Assembly: GCF_029168945.1 (NCBI RefSeq)
Contig: NC_083605.1
Location: 34,299,280 to 34,363,279 of the forward strand
DNA from: Cannabis sativa
Lineage: Eukaryota; Streptophyta; Magnoliopsida; Rosales; Cannabaceae
Direction: 5' to 3'
Length of the DNA stretch: 64,000 nt
A program made the translations under genes and the position numbers. Shown here piece after piece: positions 46,171-57,477 of the stretch (position 1 is its first letter; each line of letters starts with the position of its first letter). Under the pieces are notes generated by a model. It ran no database searches. It worked only from the letters and a program-made list of their open reading frames with translations, and was not told the origin of the DNA.

Positions 46171-47846
46171 CATAGGATTTCGTCCTCGAAATCTAACCTG
46201 AATAGCTCTGGATGTTGAGTCCTCATATCCGACTCCAATTCCCAGGTGGCTTCTTCCACCTTACTGTTCCTCCAGAGCACCTTAACCAGTGCAATAGTCT
46301 TGTTCCGAAGAACTTTTTCCTTTCTATCCAAAATCTGTACAGGTTGTTCTTCATAGGATAAGTCTGGTTGTAGTTCAAGGGCTTCATAACTCAAGACATG
46401 AGTCGGGTTTGACACGTATTTCCTTAACATAGAAATGTGAAATACGTCATGAACAGCCGATAACGCTGGTGGTAAGGCTAGCCGATATGCTACTTGCCCG
46501 ACCTTCTCGAGTATCTGAAATGGCCCAATGAACTTAGGGCTTAACTTACCCTTCTTCCCGAAGCGTCTAATACCCTTCATTGGTGAAACCCGCAGGAAAA
46601 CATGTTCCCCTGCCTGAAATGTAACATCTCTGCGCTTCGGATCAGCATAACTTTTCTGCCTGCTTTGAGCTGCATGCATCCGAGCCTTGATCTTATCAAT
46701 AGCCTCATTGGTCCTCTGCACTAATTCTGGACCCAAGTACTTCCTTTCTCCCGTCTCGTCCCAATGAATAGGAGAACGACATTTTCTACCATATAACATC
46801 TCATAGGGAGCCATCCCTATTGTACTCTGGTAGCTATTGTTGTAGGAGAATTCAATTAAAGGCAAGTACTTACTCCATGAACCCTCAAAGTCCATAACAC
46901 AGGCTTGCAGTAAGTCTTCTAAAATCTGAATAGTTCTTTCTGACTGACCATCAGTTTGATGGTGAAAGGCTGTGCTAAACTTTAATTTGGTACCCATAGC
47001 CTTCTGAAGACTCACCCAAAACTTCGATGTGAACTTTGGATCCGTATCTGACACAATAGATTTAGGGGCTCCATGGAGACGAACTATCTCCTTCAGATAC
47101 AATTCAGCGTACTGATCCACTGAATATGTAACTTTCACTGGTAGAAAGTGAGCCGACTTTGTGAATCTGTCCACGATGACCCATATTGAATCATACATCC
47201 CCGTAGTTCTAGGCAAACTAGTTACAAAGTCCATTGCAATGTCCTCCCACTTCCATTCTGGAAGGACTAAAGGTTGCAATAACCCTGTCGGCCTCTGATA
47301 TTCAGCTTTAATTTGCTGGCAGGTTAAACACTTGGACACGTAGTCCACCACATCTCTTTTCATCCCAAACCACCAGAAGTAGGGTTTCAAATCCTGATAC
47401 ATTTTGGTGGTTCCCGGATGTAAAAAATAAGGCGTGGTGTGAGCTTCATCCAGTATTTCTTTCTTAAGCTCATCAACACTAGGAACACAAACTCGAGCTT
47501 TATATAACAACATTCCACTGTTCGAGACTGAAAAGCCTCTAGGCCGACCGGCCACTACTTCGTCTCGAACCTTAACTAGCTTGGGATCTTCCAGCTGTGC
47601 CTTTCTGATTCTCTCCAACAGATCAGATTGGAGTGTTAAATTATGTAATTTCCCGACCACGAACTCAATCCCTGCATTAACCATTTCCGAGGCTAGTTGA
47701 GGGGCTATCATAACCGTAGTACAAACTTGCCCGGGACCTTTTTTGCTTAAAGCATCGACCACAACATTGGCTTTCCCGGGGTGATACAGTATTTCACAAT
47801 CGTAATCTTTAACCAACTCCAACCACCTTCTCTGCCTCATATTCAA
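46170..47846 (-). pseudogene. Gypsy integrase and chromodomain-like C-terminus
   Basis: The open 558 codons begin inside RNase H ([34 protein letters not shown]). The integrase HHCC zinc domain follows, with [19 protein letters not shown] and [14 protein letters not shown]. The DDE core has MDFVTSLP (D), [12 protein letters not shown] (D) and [17 protein letters not shown] (E). The GPY/F-like part is [22 protein letters not shown]. The end, [23 protein letters not shown], looks like a chromodomain, which in chromoviruses steers integration to marked chromatin. The integrase part itself is unbroken. The listed Met is internal; the frame joins the RNase H piece across a stop near 47920. Confidence 0.92.
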
Positions 47847-47921
47847 ATCTTTCTGGGTGAAAAAGTATTTGAGACTCTTATGATCTGTATAAATTTCACA
47901 CTTTTCACCGTAAAGATAATG

Positions 47922-48143
47922 TCACCATATCTTTAAAGCAAAAACCACAGCAGCGAGCTCTAAATCATGAGTTGGATAACGCTGCTCATAATCTTTCAGT
48001 TGACGGGAGGCATAAGCTATGACTCTGTCAGCTTGCATCAAAACACATCCCAGACCCTGTTTGGAAGCATCACAATAAACCACAAATTTTTCTTGATCTG
48101 ATGGCAAAGCTAACAACGGAGCTGTTATCAAACGTTGGTTCAA
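47922..48143 (-). pseudogene. Gypsy RNase H, between two stops
   Basis: [31 protein letters not shown] is the start of Ty3-type RNase H with its first catalytic Asp. The piece ends [13 protein letters not shown] then TGA, where relatives continue with Arg, so CGA to TGA is likely. It is preceded by a TAG at the end of the RT piece. Confidence 0.88.
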
Positions 48144-48146
48144 CTC

Positions 48147-48899
48147 CTAAAAACTTGTTTCACACTTATCTGACCACACAAATCTCTGATTTTTCTTGGT
48201 CAATTCGGTTAGGGGCATAGAAGAAAATCCTTCGAAGAAACGTCGATAATACCCTGCTAACCCGAGAAAACTTCGAACTTCCGTCACAGACTTGGGCCTC
48301 GGCCAGTTCTTCACTGATTCTATCTTATTTGGATCAACCATAATTCCATTCTTCCCAACAATATGACCCAGAAAAGACACCTCAGACAACCAGAACTCAC
48401 ACTTTTTGAACTTTGCATACAACTTGTGATCCCTAAGCCGCTGCAATACCATTCGAAGATGATGCTCGTGCTCCTCTTCTGACTGAGAGTATACAAGAAT
48501 GTCATCGATAAATACTATAACGCAGTTATCGAGGAAATCCTTGAATACCCTATTCATAAGATCCATAAAGGCCGCAGGAGCATTAGTCAATCCGAATGAC
48601 ATTACAAGAAACTCATAGTGCCCATGTCTGGTTCTAAAAGTAGTCTTAGGTATGTCCTCCTCTCGAATCCTTAATTGATGATAACCAGATCGCAAATCAA
48701 TTTTCGAAAACACTGACTTTCCCTGAAGCTGATCGAACAAATCGTCGATCCTGGGCAACGGGTACTTGTTCTTAATCGTCAACTTATTAAGTTCCCGATA
48801 ATCGATACACATTCTGAGGGAACCATCCTTCTTTTTCACAAAGAGAACCGGAGCTCCCCAGGGCGATACACTGGGTCGAATAAACCCAATATCAAGCAT
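48147..48899 (-). pseudogene. Gypsy reverse transcriptase core
   Basis: Motifs in order: [72 protein letters not shown], the catalytic [10 protein letters not shown], and [11 protein letters not shown]. All are intact. The piece is bounded by a TAG behind ELKL (near 48907) and another after CETSF (near 48146); in both places relatives have Gln. Confidence 0.93.
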
Positions 48900-48908
48900 C
48901 CCCTGAAG

Positions 48909-49690
48909 CTACAACTTAAGCTCCTTGAGTTCTGCTGGAGCCATCCTATATGGAGCTTTAGAAACAGGTTCGACTCCAGGTGCCAGATCAATTACAAAGT
49001 CAATCTCTCGCTGTGGCGGCAATCCCGGCAACTCCTCGGGAAACACGTCAAGAAAATCTTTCACCACCCTGACTGCCTCAGGCCCAAATGTTTCAGGTCT
49101 GCTGGAGTCAAAAACCATCGCTAGAAATCCTACACAGCCACTGCATAGTAAATCCCTAGCCCTTAATACAGAAATAACCGGGATCCGAGACCCCTGAACT
49201 GATCCAACATAAACAAATGGATCTTCACCTTCTGGTTGAAAAGTCACCATTTTCCGCTTACAATCTATACTGGCCGAATACTTGGATAGGAAATCCATTC
49301 CAGTATAATATCAAACTCAGTTAATTGCAATTCTATAAGGTCAGTACTCAATTCCCTATCTTCGATCCTAATTGGCATAGACCTAATATGCCTATTAGAG
49401 ATAACCAATTCCCCGCTAGGCATTAGGGTTCCAAACCCTTTTTCTAAAATATAACAAGGCCTACCCAAAAGATCAATTACTCTTGTAGCCACATATGAGC
49501 GTGTAGCTATCGAGTCAAATAATACTGTAAACAATAAGTTGTTGACGGGAAGCTGACCTGTCACAACAGAAAGACTGGCTGCAGCATCAGCTTGGGTGAT
49601 GGCAAACACTCGAGCAGGAACCGGTTTCACCTCAGCTTTCGGCTCCTCTTTCTTTGCCTGGGGGCAATCTTTCTTGAAATGCCCCACCAT
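48909..49690 (-). pseudogene. Gypsy zinc knuckle end, protease and linker
   Basis: The knuckle is CFLCGMVGHFKKDC (its CFLC part lies just upstream of 49690). VFAITQADAAAS and VVTGQLPVNN follow, then the protease LFDSIATRSYV. Here the Gly of the usual DSG/DTG active site is Ile. Behind EFDIIL the frame changes: a GGG is reduced to GG near 49297, and MDFLSKYSASIDCKRKMVTFQP continues in the next frame. The linker to RT ends with [33 protein letters not shown], typical of Ty3/gypsy. Confidence 0.88.
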
Positions 49691-49789
49691 GCCACACAGG
49701 AAGCATGTCTTCCGGTTACACTCTCCCGAATGATGTTTCTTGCACCGTGGACACTCAGGGTAAGAGTAACCCTGGCGTCCTCCTCTGCC

Positions 49790-50788
49790 TTAGTTCCCAC
49801 GGAACCGCTTACTTTGCCCCGAGCCACCAGAAGCTGGAACAAATTTTCTTTTCTGCTCAGTGGTGGAGTCACCACCATCCCTACCATAAACAGGAGTAGG
49901 AACAGTGGGGATTTCACCAACACTCGGAGTCACCCGGGGCTCCTGAAGAAATTTCACTGCACCCTCGGCCCTCAAAGCCTTTTCAACCATCTCTGCATAT
50001 GTGGTTGCCTCAGTAGTAGTAATAACCAGATCATGTCTAATCTTTGCACTCAAACCCGCCAAGTATTTTTCTTTCTTACTGAAGTTGGTTGGGACAATCC
50101 CCGATCCAAGCTTGGCCAAACGGTCAAACTTTCTCGTATACTCTGTAACCGACATTCCCTCAGTTTGAACTAGTTTAGAGAACTCTTTCCGCTTTGCACT
50201 GCGGACTGCTTCATTGTAATACTTGGAGTTAAAAAACTCCTTGAATTCTTCCCAGGTCATCAACGTGACGTCTCGAGTGAGGGTTATCAACTCCCACCAC
50301 ACGAGAGCGTCTTCCTGAAACTGAAAAGTGGCGCAGGTCACCCGGTCATTTCCAACCACTCCCATAAAATTGAGGATGCGTTCAATCACTGAAAGTCACT
50401 GCTCGGCCTTCATCACATCAGGACCTCCCAGAAACACTGGAGGTGCTTGCTTCCGGAACCTTTCGTATAACGGCTCCATACGGTTGCCAACAACAGGTTG
50501 TTCTGCTGGCACTGCTGGAACCGCCACGGCCTGAACCAATTGAGGAGGCACGGCAGGAGGACCCTGCTGCCTCAATCTTTGGATCTCTTCATCTTGTTGG
50601 AAGATTCTATCTTGCATCTCCGCAAATCTTTGCTCCCAGTCAGGAGGAGCTTGAGGTGGATCTACAGGGCGACCACCTTGAGCTCTGCCACGGCCACGGC
50701 CGCGACCACGAGGATTTTGGTGATTCCTCTGACCGCCTTCGGTCTCAACCATATCGCCCTGACTTCTTGTATTTTGCGGGGCGTCCAT
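49790..50788 (-). pseudogene. Gypsy gag, one internal stop and one at its end
   Basis: Gag starts MDAPQNTRSQGD at 50788. A Gly/Arg-rich stretch and DPPQAPPDWEQRFAEMQDRI follow, probably a short coiled coil, then YERFRKQAPPVFLGGPD. A TGA near 50393 replaces an expected Trp (TGG). The second part (50389-49790) is the capsid: FQFQEDALVWWELI, WEEFKEFFNSKYYNEAVRSAKRKEF and MSVTEYTRKFDRLAKLG. It ends FRGN then TAA, after which the knuckle region continues in the same frame. Confidence 0.92.
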
Positions 50789-51057
50789 TTAATAGGACTT
50801 AGCCTGCGAATCCATAAGCCAGGCAGGTTAGACAGCGATCAAAACTTAACACCACTCTTAATAACTTAAAAGGCAACACACTTTCTTTTCTTTTGAAAGA
50901 AATATATTTAATTGAAATCTAATATGCTTCCTAACATACTTTAACATTCATATTTATATAAAGTACTAAACAAGTACGAGCTTACTGAACCATGAACCGA
51001 GCTTTCTCTGATGAAGATTGTACATGTCTTAGCAAGCTTCGGTAGACAAACCTGGCG

Positions 51058-51069
51058 GCTCTGATACCA
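51058..51069 (-). promoter_or_regulatory. Primer binding site of the minus-strand gypsy
   Basis: Minus-strand TGGTATCAGAGC, four bases from the 5' LTR end; a full match to the initiator tRNA-Met type site. Confidence 0.93.
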
Positions 51070-51073
51070 AAAT

Positions 51074-53101
51074 TGTAACACCCTAATGCTAAGGCACGCT
51101 ACAGGGCTTTTTCAATTATTGTGCAATCTTTGCTAATCAAAGAAGTTTCTCAAAAATCGTGTCAAATTAAAACTTTCGCACTAAATATTAAACTTTGTAA
51201 TATAATAAAATATTTACAAATTTCGGGATCCCGTTTTCAAACTTTTTAAAATTTACTTTTCAAAATATACATTCCAAAATACACAAATTTACTGGTCACA
51301 CAGCCACTTTCAAGATACAACTCCCAGATGTCCCGAGACCGAACACTGCAGGTCGCGCTGCTTGACATGTACAATCTCACCCGAGCTCAAATTCACTCCT
51401 GTTCAGCCTTAGCCTTTCCTTTACCTACACATGGAAGCAGAAACTGTGAGTCAACAGATTCAGTAAGAAATGCATATAACATATCATATAATTTCCGACC
51501 TGTAAATAGGCGCCCATACACCTATTTACAGAGCTTAACAGATGAGTATGAACGTTCAACACTAGGATACAACCACTATACCACATACACATCGTACCTC
51601 ACTGTATGAGTGTTGGTAGGGTTTACCCCGAACACTGAGTGATGTACCACACACCTTAGCATTTTCCCGTGCCCGTGTTGGTATCACTGTATCGTACTCA
51701 CAATGACAATAACCACTATACCAATGCACTCTGTAACTTATTCGTACAAGTGTTGGTAGTGCATAACATAATTTAAGCATGCATATACAAACACATATAC
51801 ACAGTTCTTAACTGTTTTCCGAATTCAAGTGTGTTGGCCGACCTGAACGGAATTCTCGTGCTAGATGGATGCCCAAATCACATATTGAAACCGGGTAAGT
51901 CACACCATTAAAACCCTAATCCCGGGAAATCCAAAACCAAAACCATAGGTTCTGCTATGCTCTTAAAGGGTTATTCTAACTCTGGAAATGGGGAAACACC
52001 CAACCGAGGCATCGAAATGGAAAAAAATTGAGAAAATGAAAGGCCCGGGGAACCCTGCCAAAACCGGCTAGCCGGTTTTTGTGGCACTGCAAATCGGCGG
52101 CTAGCCGGTTTGCACCAGTTTCCCCAAAGCATTTCATTTGTTGCTCAATTTTCCACCAATTTCCATGAAACCTTCCAGAGCACCTATTCAATGCATAAAC
52201 AATAAAACCCAACCAGTATTTCACAGAATAAATCATCAATACTCAAGTTGCCATTAAAGCTCAAAGCTTGAGTTTCAAAACTCAAGCTTGCTTAAAACTA
52301 ACATCAAGCATCAAAACCAGCTGCTAGGGACTTAAATTAACTCAAACTAACCCTAGAAATTGAACCCTAAGCACATGAAAACCTAACAGCCACTAAACCT
52401 ACAAATCTCATATTCAACCTTCCATAAAATTCAAGAACTAGAGAGGGATAAGACTAGGGCTTACCTTAGCTTCAAGACCCTTGAATCTCTACTGAATTCC
52501 CAGCAAAAGAAGCAAACAATCCCCTGATTTCTCCTTGGTTTGGTGCAGCTCGAAGGGAAAGAGAGAAAGAGAAGGAATTCTCCAATTTTGGCTTTTCCTT
52601 TTTTTTTTTAATTAAGTAAATGATTTGCTTAACTTATTTTGGCTGAAAAAAGGAGTGCTAGGTGTCACCAAGCTAGGGCAGCCACCAATTCTACCATTAA
52701 ACCAAAAGACAAAAATGCCCTTTAACCCAAAACTAAGGTTTTTCAAAAGCTAGGGGTAAAATGGTCAAATTCCATAACCCCGCTCAACCCCGATAATTTA
52801 TTTTCTCTAAAATATTTCCCACTATGAAATAAGGTTCTTAACTTACCCATGTGATCAATCTAGCCATCCATCGCATTTTCCGTTGTCGCCGAGCAAAAAT
52901 TACAAACATAACATATTACACATATAAGCTAAATAATACCCCTAGAGTTTAATAAAATCTCCAGAATTGAAAAATTATAACTCTAATATTTATTTCTAAA
53001 TATTGGGGTCCACCATTAAATAAATTCACAAATAATAATAAAATAATAAAAATTAGTGCTAATGGCCCTTACTAATCCAAATTACTAGAGCGGTCATTAC
53101 A
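51074..53101 (-). mobile_element. 5' LTR of the minus-strand gypsy (2,028 bp)
   Basis: Matches 44120-46156 over its whole length with scattered substitutions, many of them C/T or G/A, and a few small indels. An 8-bp or so deletion lies near 51640, and one palindrome arm has changed near 52090. Confidence 0.95.
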
Positions 53102-53106
53102 TTAAT

Positions 53107-53611
53107 ATAATGGTAAATAGTACTATCCTACGAACGTTCAAGACTCAGTATGCTTGGGATGCATGGTAGGATTATAATTGGGTGTATGGATGCCTACTAA
53201 TGATCCAGATTGTGTTATGTTATGATTATGCTTTTGTTACTGAGTCTGTTGACTCACAGTTATTGTGTACATGTATAGGTAAGGACAAAGCTAAGGCTGA
53301 GTAGTAGTGAGTGTGACAGATGAAGATTGTATATATTGGGGTGGTTAGACCTGAAGTGTTTGATCTTTGGGGTAGCAGGCTTTATTTGGTAGTCGTTAGG
53401 TGACAATTTTTGTAGTTATATATTTTGTAAAATAGTTGTAACTTTTAAAGACGAGATCCTAGATTATGTAAAGTTTATTTACTTAAAGTTTAAAGGTTAA
53501 TTATGAAAAGTTTTAATTAAACACGATTTTCAATAAACTTGTTGGTTAGCAACAGATTGCACAGTTAGTATTTAAATCACGATAACACGCCTAATCTAGT
53601 AGGGTGTGACA
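53107..53611 (+). mobile_element. 3' LTR of the old plus-strand gypsy, second piece
   Basis: It resembles the end of the LTR at 42400-42850: ACGAACGTTCAAGAC, ACTCACAGTTATTGTG, GAAGTGTTTGATCTTTGGGG, TTAGCAAC and an end AGGGTGTGACA. The first piece is 43858-44119. Confidence 0.75.
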
Positions 53612-54341
53612 ACACTCATTTGTGATGTGGCCTTTTGCTCTGTGATACTCACATTCCTTATTCTAGTAATGCTATTCCTTCCTCCGTGCAACATACGCTG
53701 AGGCTTTCTATAGTGGACCATATTGGATGTTGCTCTGTACGCATTTTCTCGTGTGTCTACCAAACTGGTATACTATGTGTATTTGGGGTCGTATTCCTTC
53801 CTCGACTTCTTTGAAGAATCAATACGGTTATTGCCTTTACCTCCTCTTTTTTTCGAGTATGGCTCACATTAGATTCTATAGCGTCTATTTTTGCCTGTTT
53901 GGGAGCCACACTACACCCGATCTGTGCCGCCTGGTACCCAAAAAAAGGGGTCTGTGTAGGTGCGAGACCAGAGGCAGTGGGTCCATCAAAAGTTAGAGAA
54001 AACTAAGTTTCGAGAAGAGTCAAAGTTGGAGCCACAACTTGATGGATAAAGCTAGTGCATTTGCAGAAGGGGCTAGAGCCTGAGGGACTCCAAAGGATTG
54101 TATATAAGTGTCCTCATAGTTAATAATGCCTTGGGCCTTTGACATAAACTTAGTCAATGTCTCAGGTCTCTTTATTTGCATCTTTCGCCATAGCAAAGAA
54201 CTAATAGTCAATCCAGAGTGAAGGGCCATCAACTTTATGTCATCACTAACTTTAATTGTGGCTGTAGCCTCCATCCTCCTCTAAATAAAAGCCTTTAGGC
54301 TTTCATTTTGTTGCTGTCTGACGTTGTTGAGAGAGCCAACC
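53612..54341 (-). pseudogene. Gag fragment of a second gypsy lineage
   Basis: The minus-strand piece SLNNVRQQQNESLKAFI, then a stop, then KLMALHSGLTISSLL and RPETLTKFMSKAQGIINYEDT, is a Retrotrans_gag domain of the type I associate with Tat/Ogre-like elements. At the other end (near 53640) ECEYHRAKGHITNEC looks like their Cys/His box. It is unrelated in sequence to the gag at 49790-50788. The middle is broken by stops. Both ends are cut by other elements' LTRs. Confidence 0.7.
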
Positions 54342-55600
54342 TGTTGGAAATATTTTCCTACAAGTATGTTTGATTAACATCCTAATATGAATTCTAAAAC
54401 AATGAAAATAAACACATAAGAGTTTAAGAAAACCTTACATTGGGTGCAGCGGAATATTATGACTCCTTCCATTCAGATCTCTAGCCCTTGATTCATTTCT
54501 GTAGCAAAGCATTATCAAGATCTGAATCTGGATCTCCTTCTCTACTTCTTTGATGCTGATTTTCCACAGTCTTACATACTATGATTAAGGTAGAACTTGA
54601 TGTGTGTGGGCACTACTCACTCACTCAAGGGTTTCGAAATTGTAGAGAGGAAAAGAGAGAGAAAGTGGCGTGTAGGCTTTTTTCTGAAAGAAACAAATGT
54701 GCAAAGTTATGAGTTTCCTGAAGCCAATACTTTCTATTTATAGAATGCCCTCTAGGTTTAGGTTAGAATTGTATGGCATTAAAATAATGGAAAAATAAAA
54801 TGGTAAAACCTATGCATAGTGGCCGGCCCAAATAAGGAAATTGGACCTCACTTTGCAACTTTCCCATTTTGTTATTTCTCATTCCCATTTTCTCAAAAAT
54901 ACCAATTTTTAAATTTAACCATTTAAATGCCAATTCTAATTATTTAATAACTTAAAAATAATTATTAAATAATATTGCCATTTAATATATTTATTAATTT
55001 AGACATATAAAGTATCTTAATTAATAAATAAACCTAGAATCTCTTTTCTTTACAATTTCGCCCTTGCTTAGTGAAAATTCATAAAGTAGACATAGTCTAA
55101 CTTTAGAATTATAATTGATTAATTAAAATCAATTAACTGAGTCTCACAAGCAGTATGGTCTCAACTAGTATGGGGACTATGGGTCTATATAACCGAGCTT
55201 CCAATAAGTCGAACCGAATTTACCAAGTAAATTCCCTAACTTATTAATTCCTTATTGAATCCACTCTTAGAACTTCAAATTGCACTCTCAGTCATATAGA
55301 ACGCTCTATATGTTCCATGATATAGACACGTCATTAGTTATCCATTGTTACAATCCTAATGTGATCAATGATCCTCTATATAGATGATTTACACTGTAAA
55401 GGGATTAAATTACCGTAACACCCTACAATGTATTTTATCCTTAAAACAGTTAACCATGTATAAATGATATTTCAGCTAAGTGAAATGAGTACTCCACCAT
55501 TTATTTTCGTTTAGTTAAGCTCAAAGGAAATCATCCTTTACTTTCTATTTGCTAGATAGAAGCTATAGATTCCATATTTATGTTAGCGCTCCCACTCAAT
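54342..55600 (-). mobile_element. Partial copia LTR (about 1.26 kb), related to 55601
   Basis: On the plus strand it starts TGTTGGAAATATTTTCC and follows the neighbouring LTR block by block (GGTGCAGCGGAATAT, TTGATGTGTGTGGGCACTA, TAGCGCTCCCACTCAAT). It breaks off at 55600 exactly where the next LTR begins. It is clearly more diverged than the left-edge and 55601 copies are from each other. Confidence 0.85.
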
Positions 55601-57477
55601 TGTTGGAAGTTATTTTACCAGGAACTTAGATCTACTCACAAGTATGTTGATTTAACAACCTAAATATGAAATTCTAAAAACGATAGAAAATTAAACACAT
55701 AAGAGTATCAGAAATCTTACATTGGGTGCAGCGGAATATATGTCTCCTCCCACTCAGATCTCTAACCCTTGATTCCTTTCCGTAGCAGAGTATAATCAAG
55801 ATCTGGGCCCGATAGTCCTTCTTTGTTGTTTCTGAATTCTACACAGCCTTCCTCACTATGATTGAGGTATTACTTGATGTGTGTGGGCACTACTCTAGCA
55901 CTTATAGGTTTCGAAACAGTGAAGGAATAGAGAGAGAGAGGGTGGCGGCTCAGAGAGAATTTTCAGAGAGAAAATTCTGTCAGAATAATGTTGTGTATCA
56001 GTTATGTTGAAATCTGAAGCCTTTGCCTTCTATTTATAGAAAACCACCCAGGGCTATGATTGAATTAATTGACATTTAATATTGAAAAAATCAAAGGGAA
56101 AAGGGAACTTAAGTGGCCGGCCTAGGAATTGTGGAAAAAAAGCTTGCCACTTTTCCAACTTTCCTTTTCCTACACTGATAGTTGCCTGTTTTGTCAAAAA
56201 CTACCAATTCCTTTGTTCAACCACATAAATGTCAAATCTAATTATTTAATAATTAAAATTAATTATCAAATAATATATTATCATTTATTTTATTAATAAT
56301 GAAACTAATTAAAGTTTCCTAATTAATAAATATGCCCTTCAAAATCTCTATTTACTGTTTTGCCCTTAATAAGTGATAAATTCTCAAATAGACACAGTCT
56401 ATCTTGAGAATTTTAACTGATTAATTAAAATCAATTAAATGAGTCTTACAAGTAATATTATCTCAACTAGTGGGGGGGACCATGGGTCTATATATCCGAG
56501 CTTCCAATAAGCAGATCTAGAATTTACCACTTAAATTCACTGACCTATTAATTCTTTGTTGAATCCACACATAGAACTCAGAATTGCACTCTCAGTATAT
56601 AGAATGCTCTATATGTTCCAACATATAGACACATCATTAGTTATCCATTGTTATAATCCTAATGTGATCAATGATCCTCTATATGGATGATTTACACTGT
56701 AAAGGGACTAAATTACCGTAACACCCTACAATGTATTTTATCCTTAAAACACTTAACCCTGTATAAATGATATTTCAACTAAGTGAAATGAGTACTCAAT
56801 CATTTATCTCGTTTGGTTAAGCTCGAAGGAAATCACCCTTTGCTTACTATTCGCCAGATAGAAGCTATAGATTCCATATTTATGTTAGCGCTCCCACTCA
56901 ATCGCACTACCGTGTTCCCAAAATGTATGTATTGCCCTGACCAAAAATTAGGCTTAACTAACAAATCAAAGAACACGAATAACACTCTTGAAATTGAGCC
57001 TAACCATATCAGGATTTCGATCATGTGATCTAGGATCAACTTATGATATTGAATTGAATAGATATTTACGGTAAGTTTCAAAAATCTAGTTCAAAGTTCA
57101 ATATCGGTCCATTCCAATGCATACTCCATGCATCCAACCTGAGCTTTACTTTAACCTATGTTCTGGAAAGAACATAACATTTCTCCAAATGCAAGTAAAC
57201 TCTGTTGTAGATTGTCATATCAGTAAAACCCAGTGTTCTGATAAATCTAGGAATACTTTATTCACATAGTCATGCTTACTTTCCACTGTGTTGACAACAC
57301 AATAAACATGATCAAGTATGTGAAAAGGGGTTTGGATGAATTTATAAATCAAATAGACAAACAATTGATGAATTGAACCAAAACATACACAAATGAATGA
57401 AAAATACTTCTGTTACTTTATTGATATTGAATAATCTGGATTACATTGAAATAGAGTTTTATTTAGGGCATAAAACC
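55601..57477 (-). mobile_element. 3' LTR of the right copia element
   Basis: Reverse-oriented copy of the LTR at 715-2581. The end at 55601 is intact (TGTTGGAAGTTATTTTACC). The other end has lost its first few bases and is fused to the RNase H coding sequence at 57477-57480. Confidence 0.9.

Larger units (their letters stand above)
44120..53101 (-). mobile_element. Nearly complete Ty3/gypsy chromovirus-like element (8,982 bp)
   Basis: Two LTRs of about 2.03 kb, a perfect 12-nt primer site, a polypurine tract and all gag-pol domains on the minus strand. The flanks CTAAT (44115-44119) and TTAAT (53102-53106) agree at four of five bases, fitting an aged 5-bp duplication. The coding region has five stops and at least one frameshift, and the LTRs differ by many substitutions and small indels, so it is older than the copia at 25952. 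A C-terminal chromodomain-like part suggests a Tekay/Del-type chromovirus, which is an inference from memory. Confidence 0.95.

Noticed and set aside
53727..53996. 89-codon plus-strand frame
   Set aside because: Opposite strand of a gypsy gag fragment; no recognisable domain.
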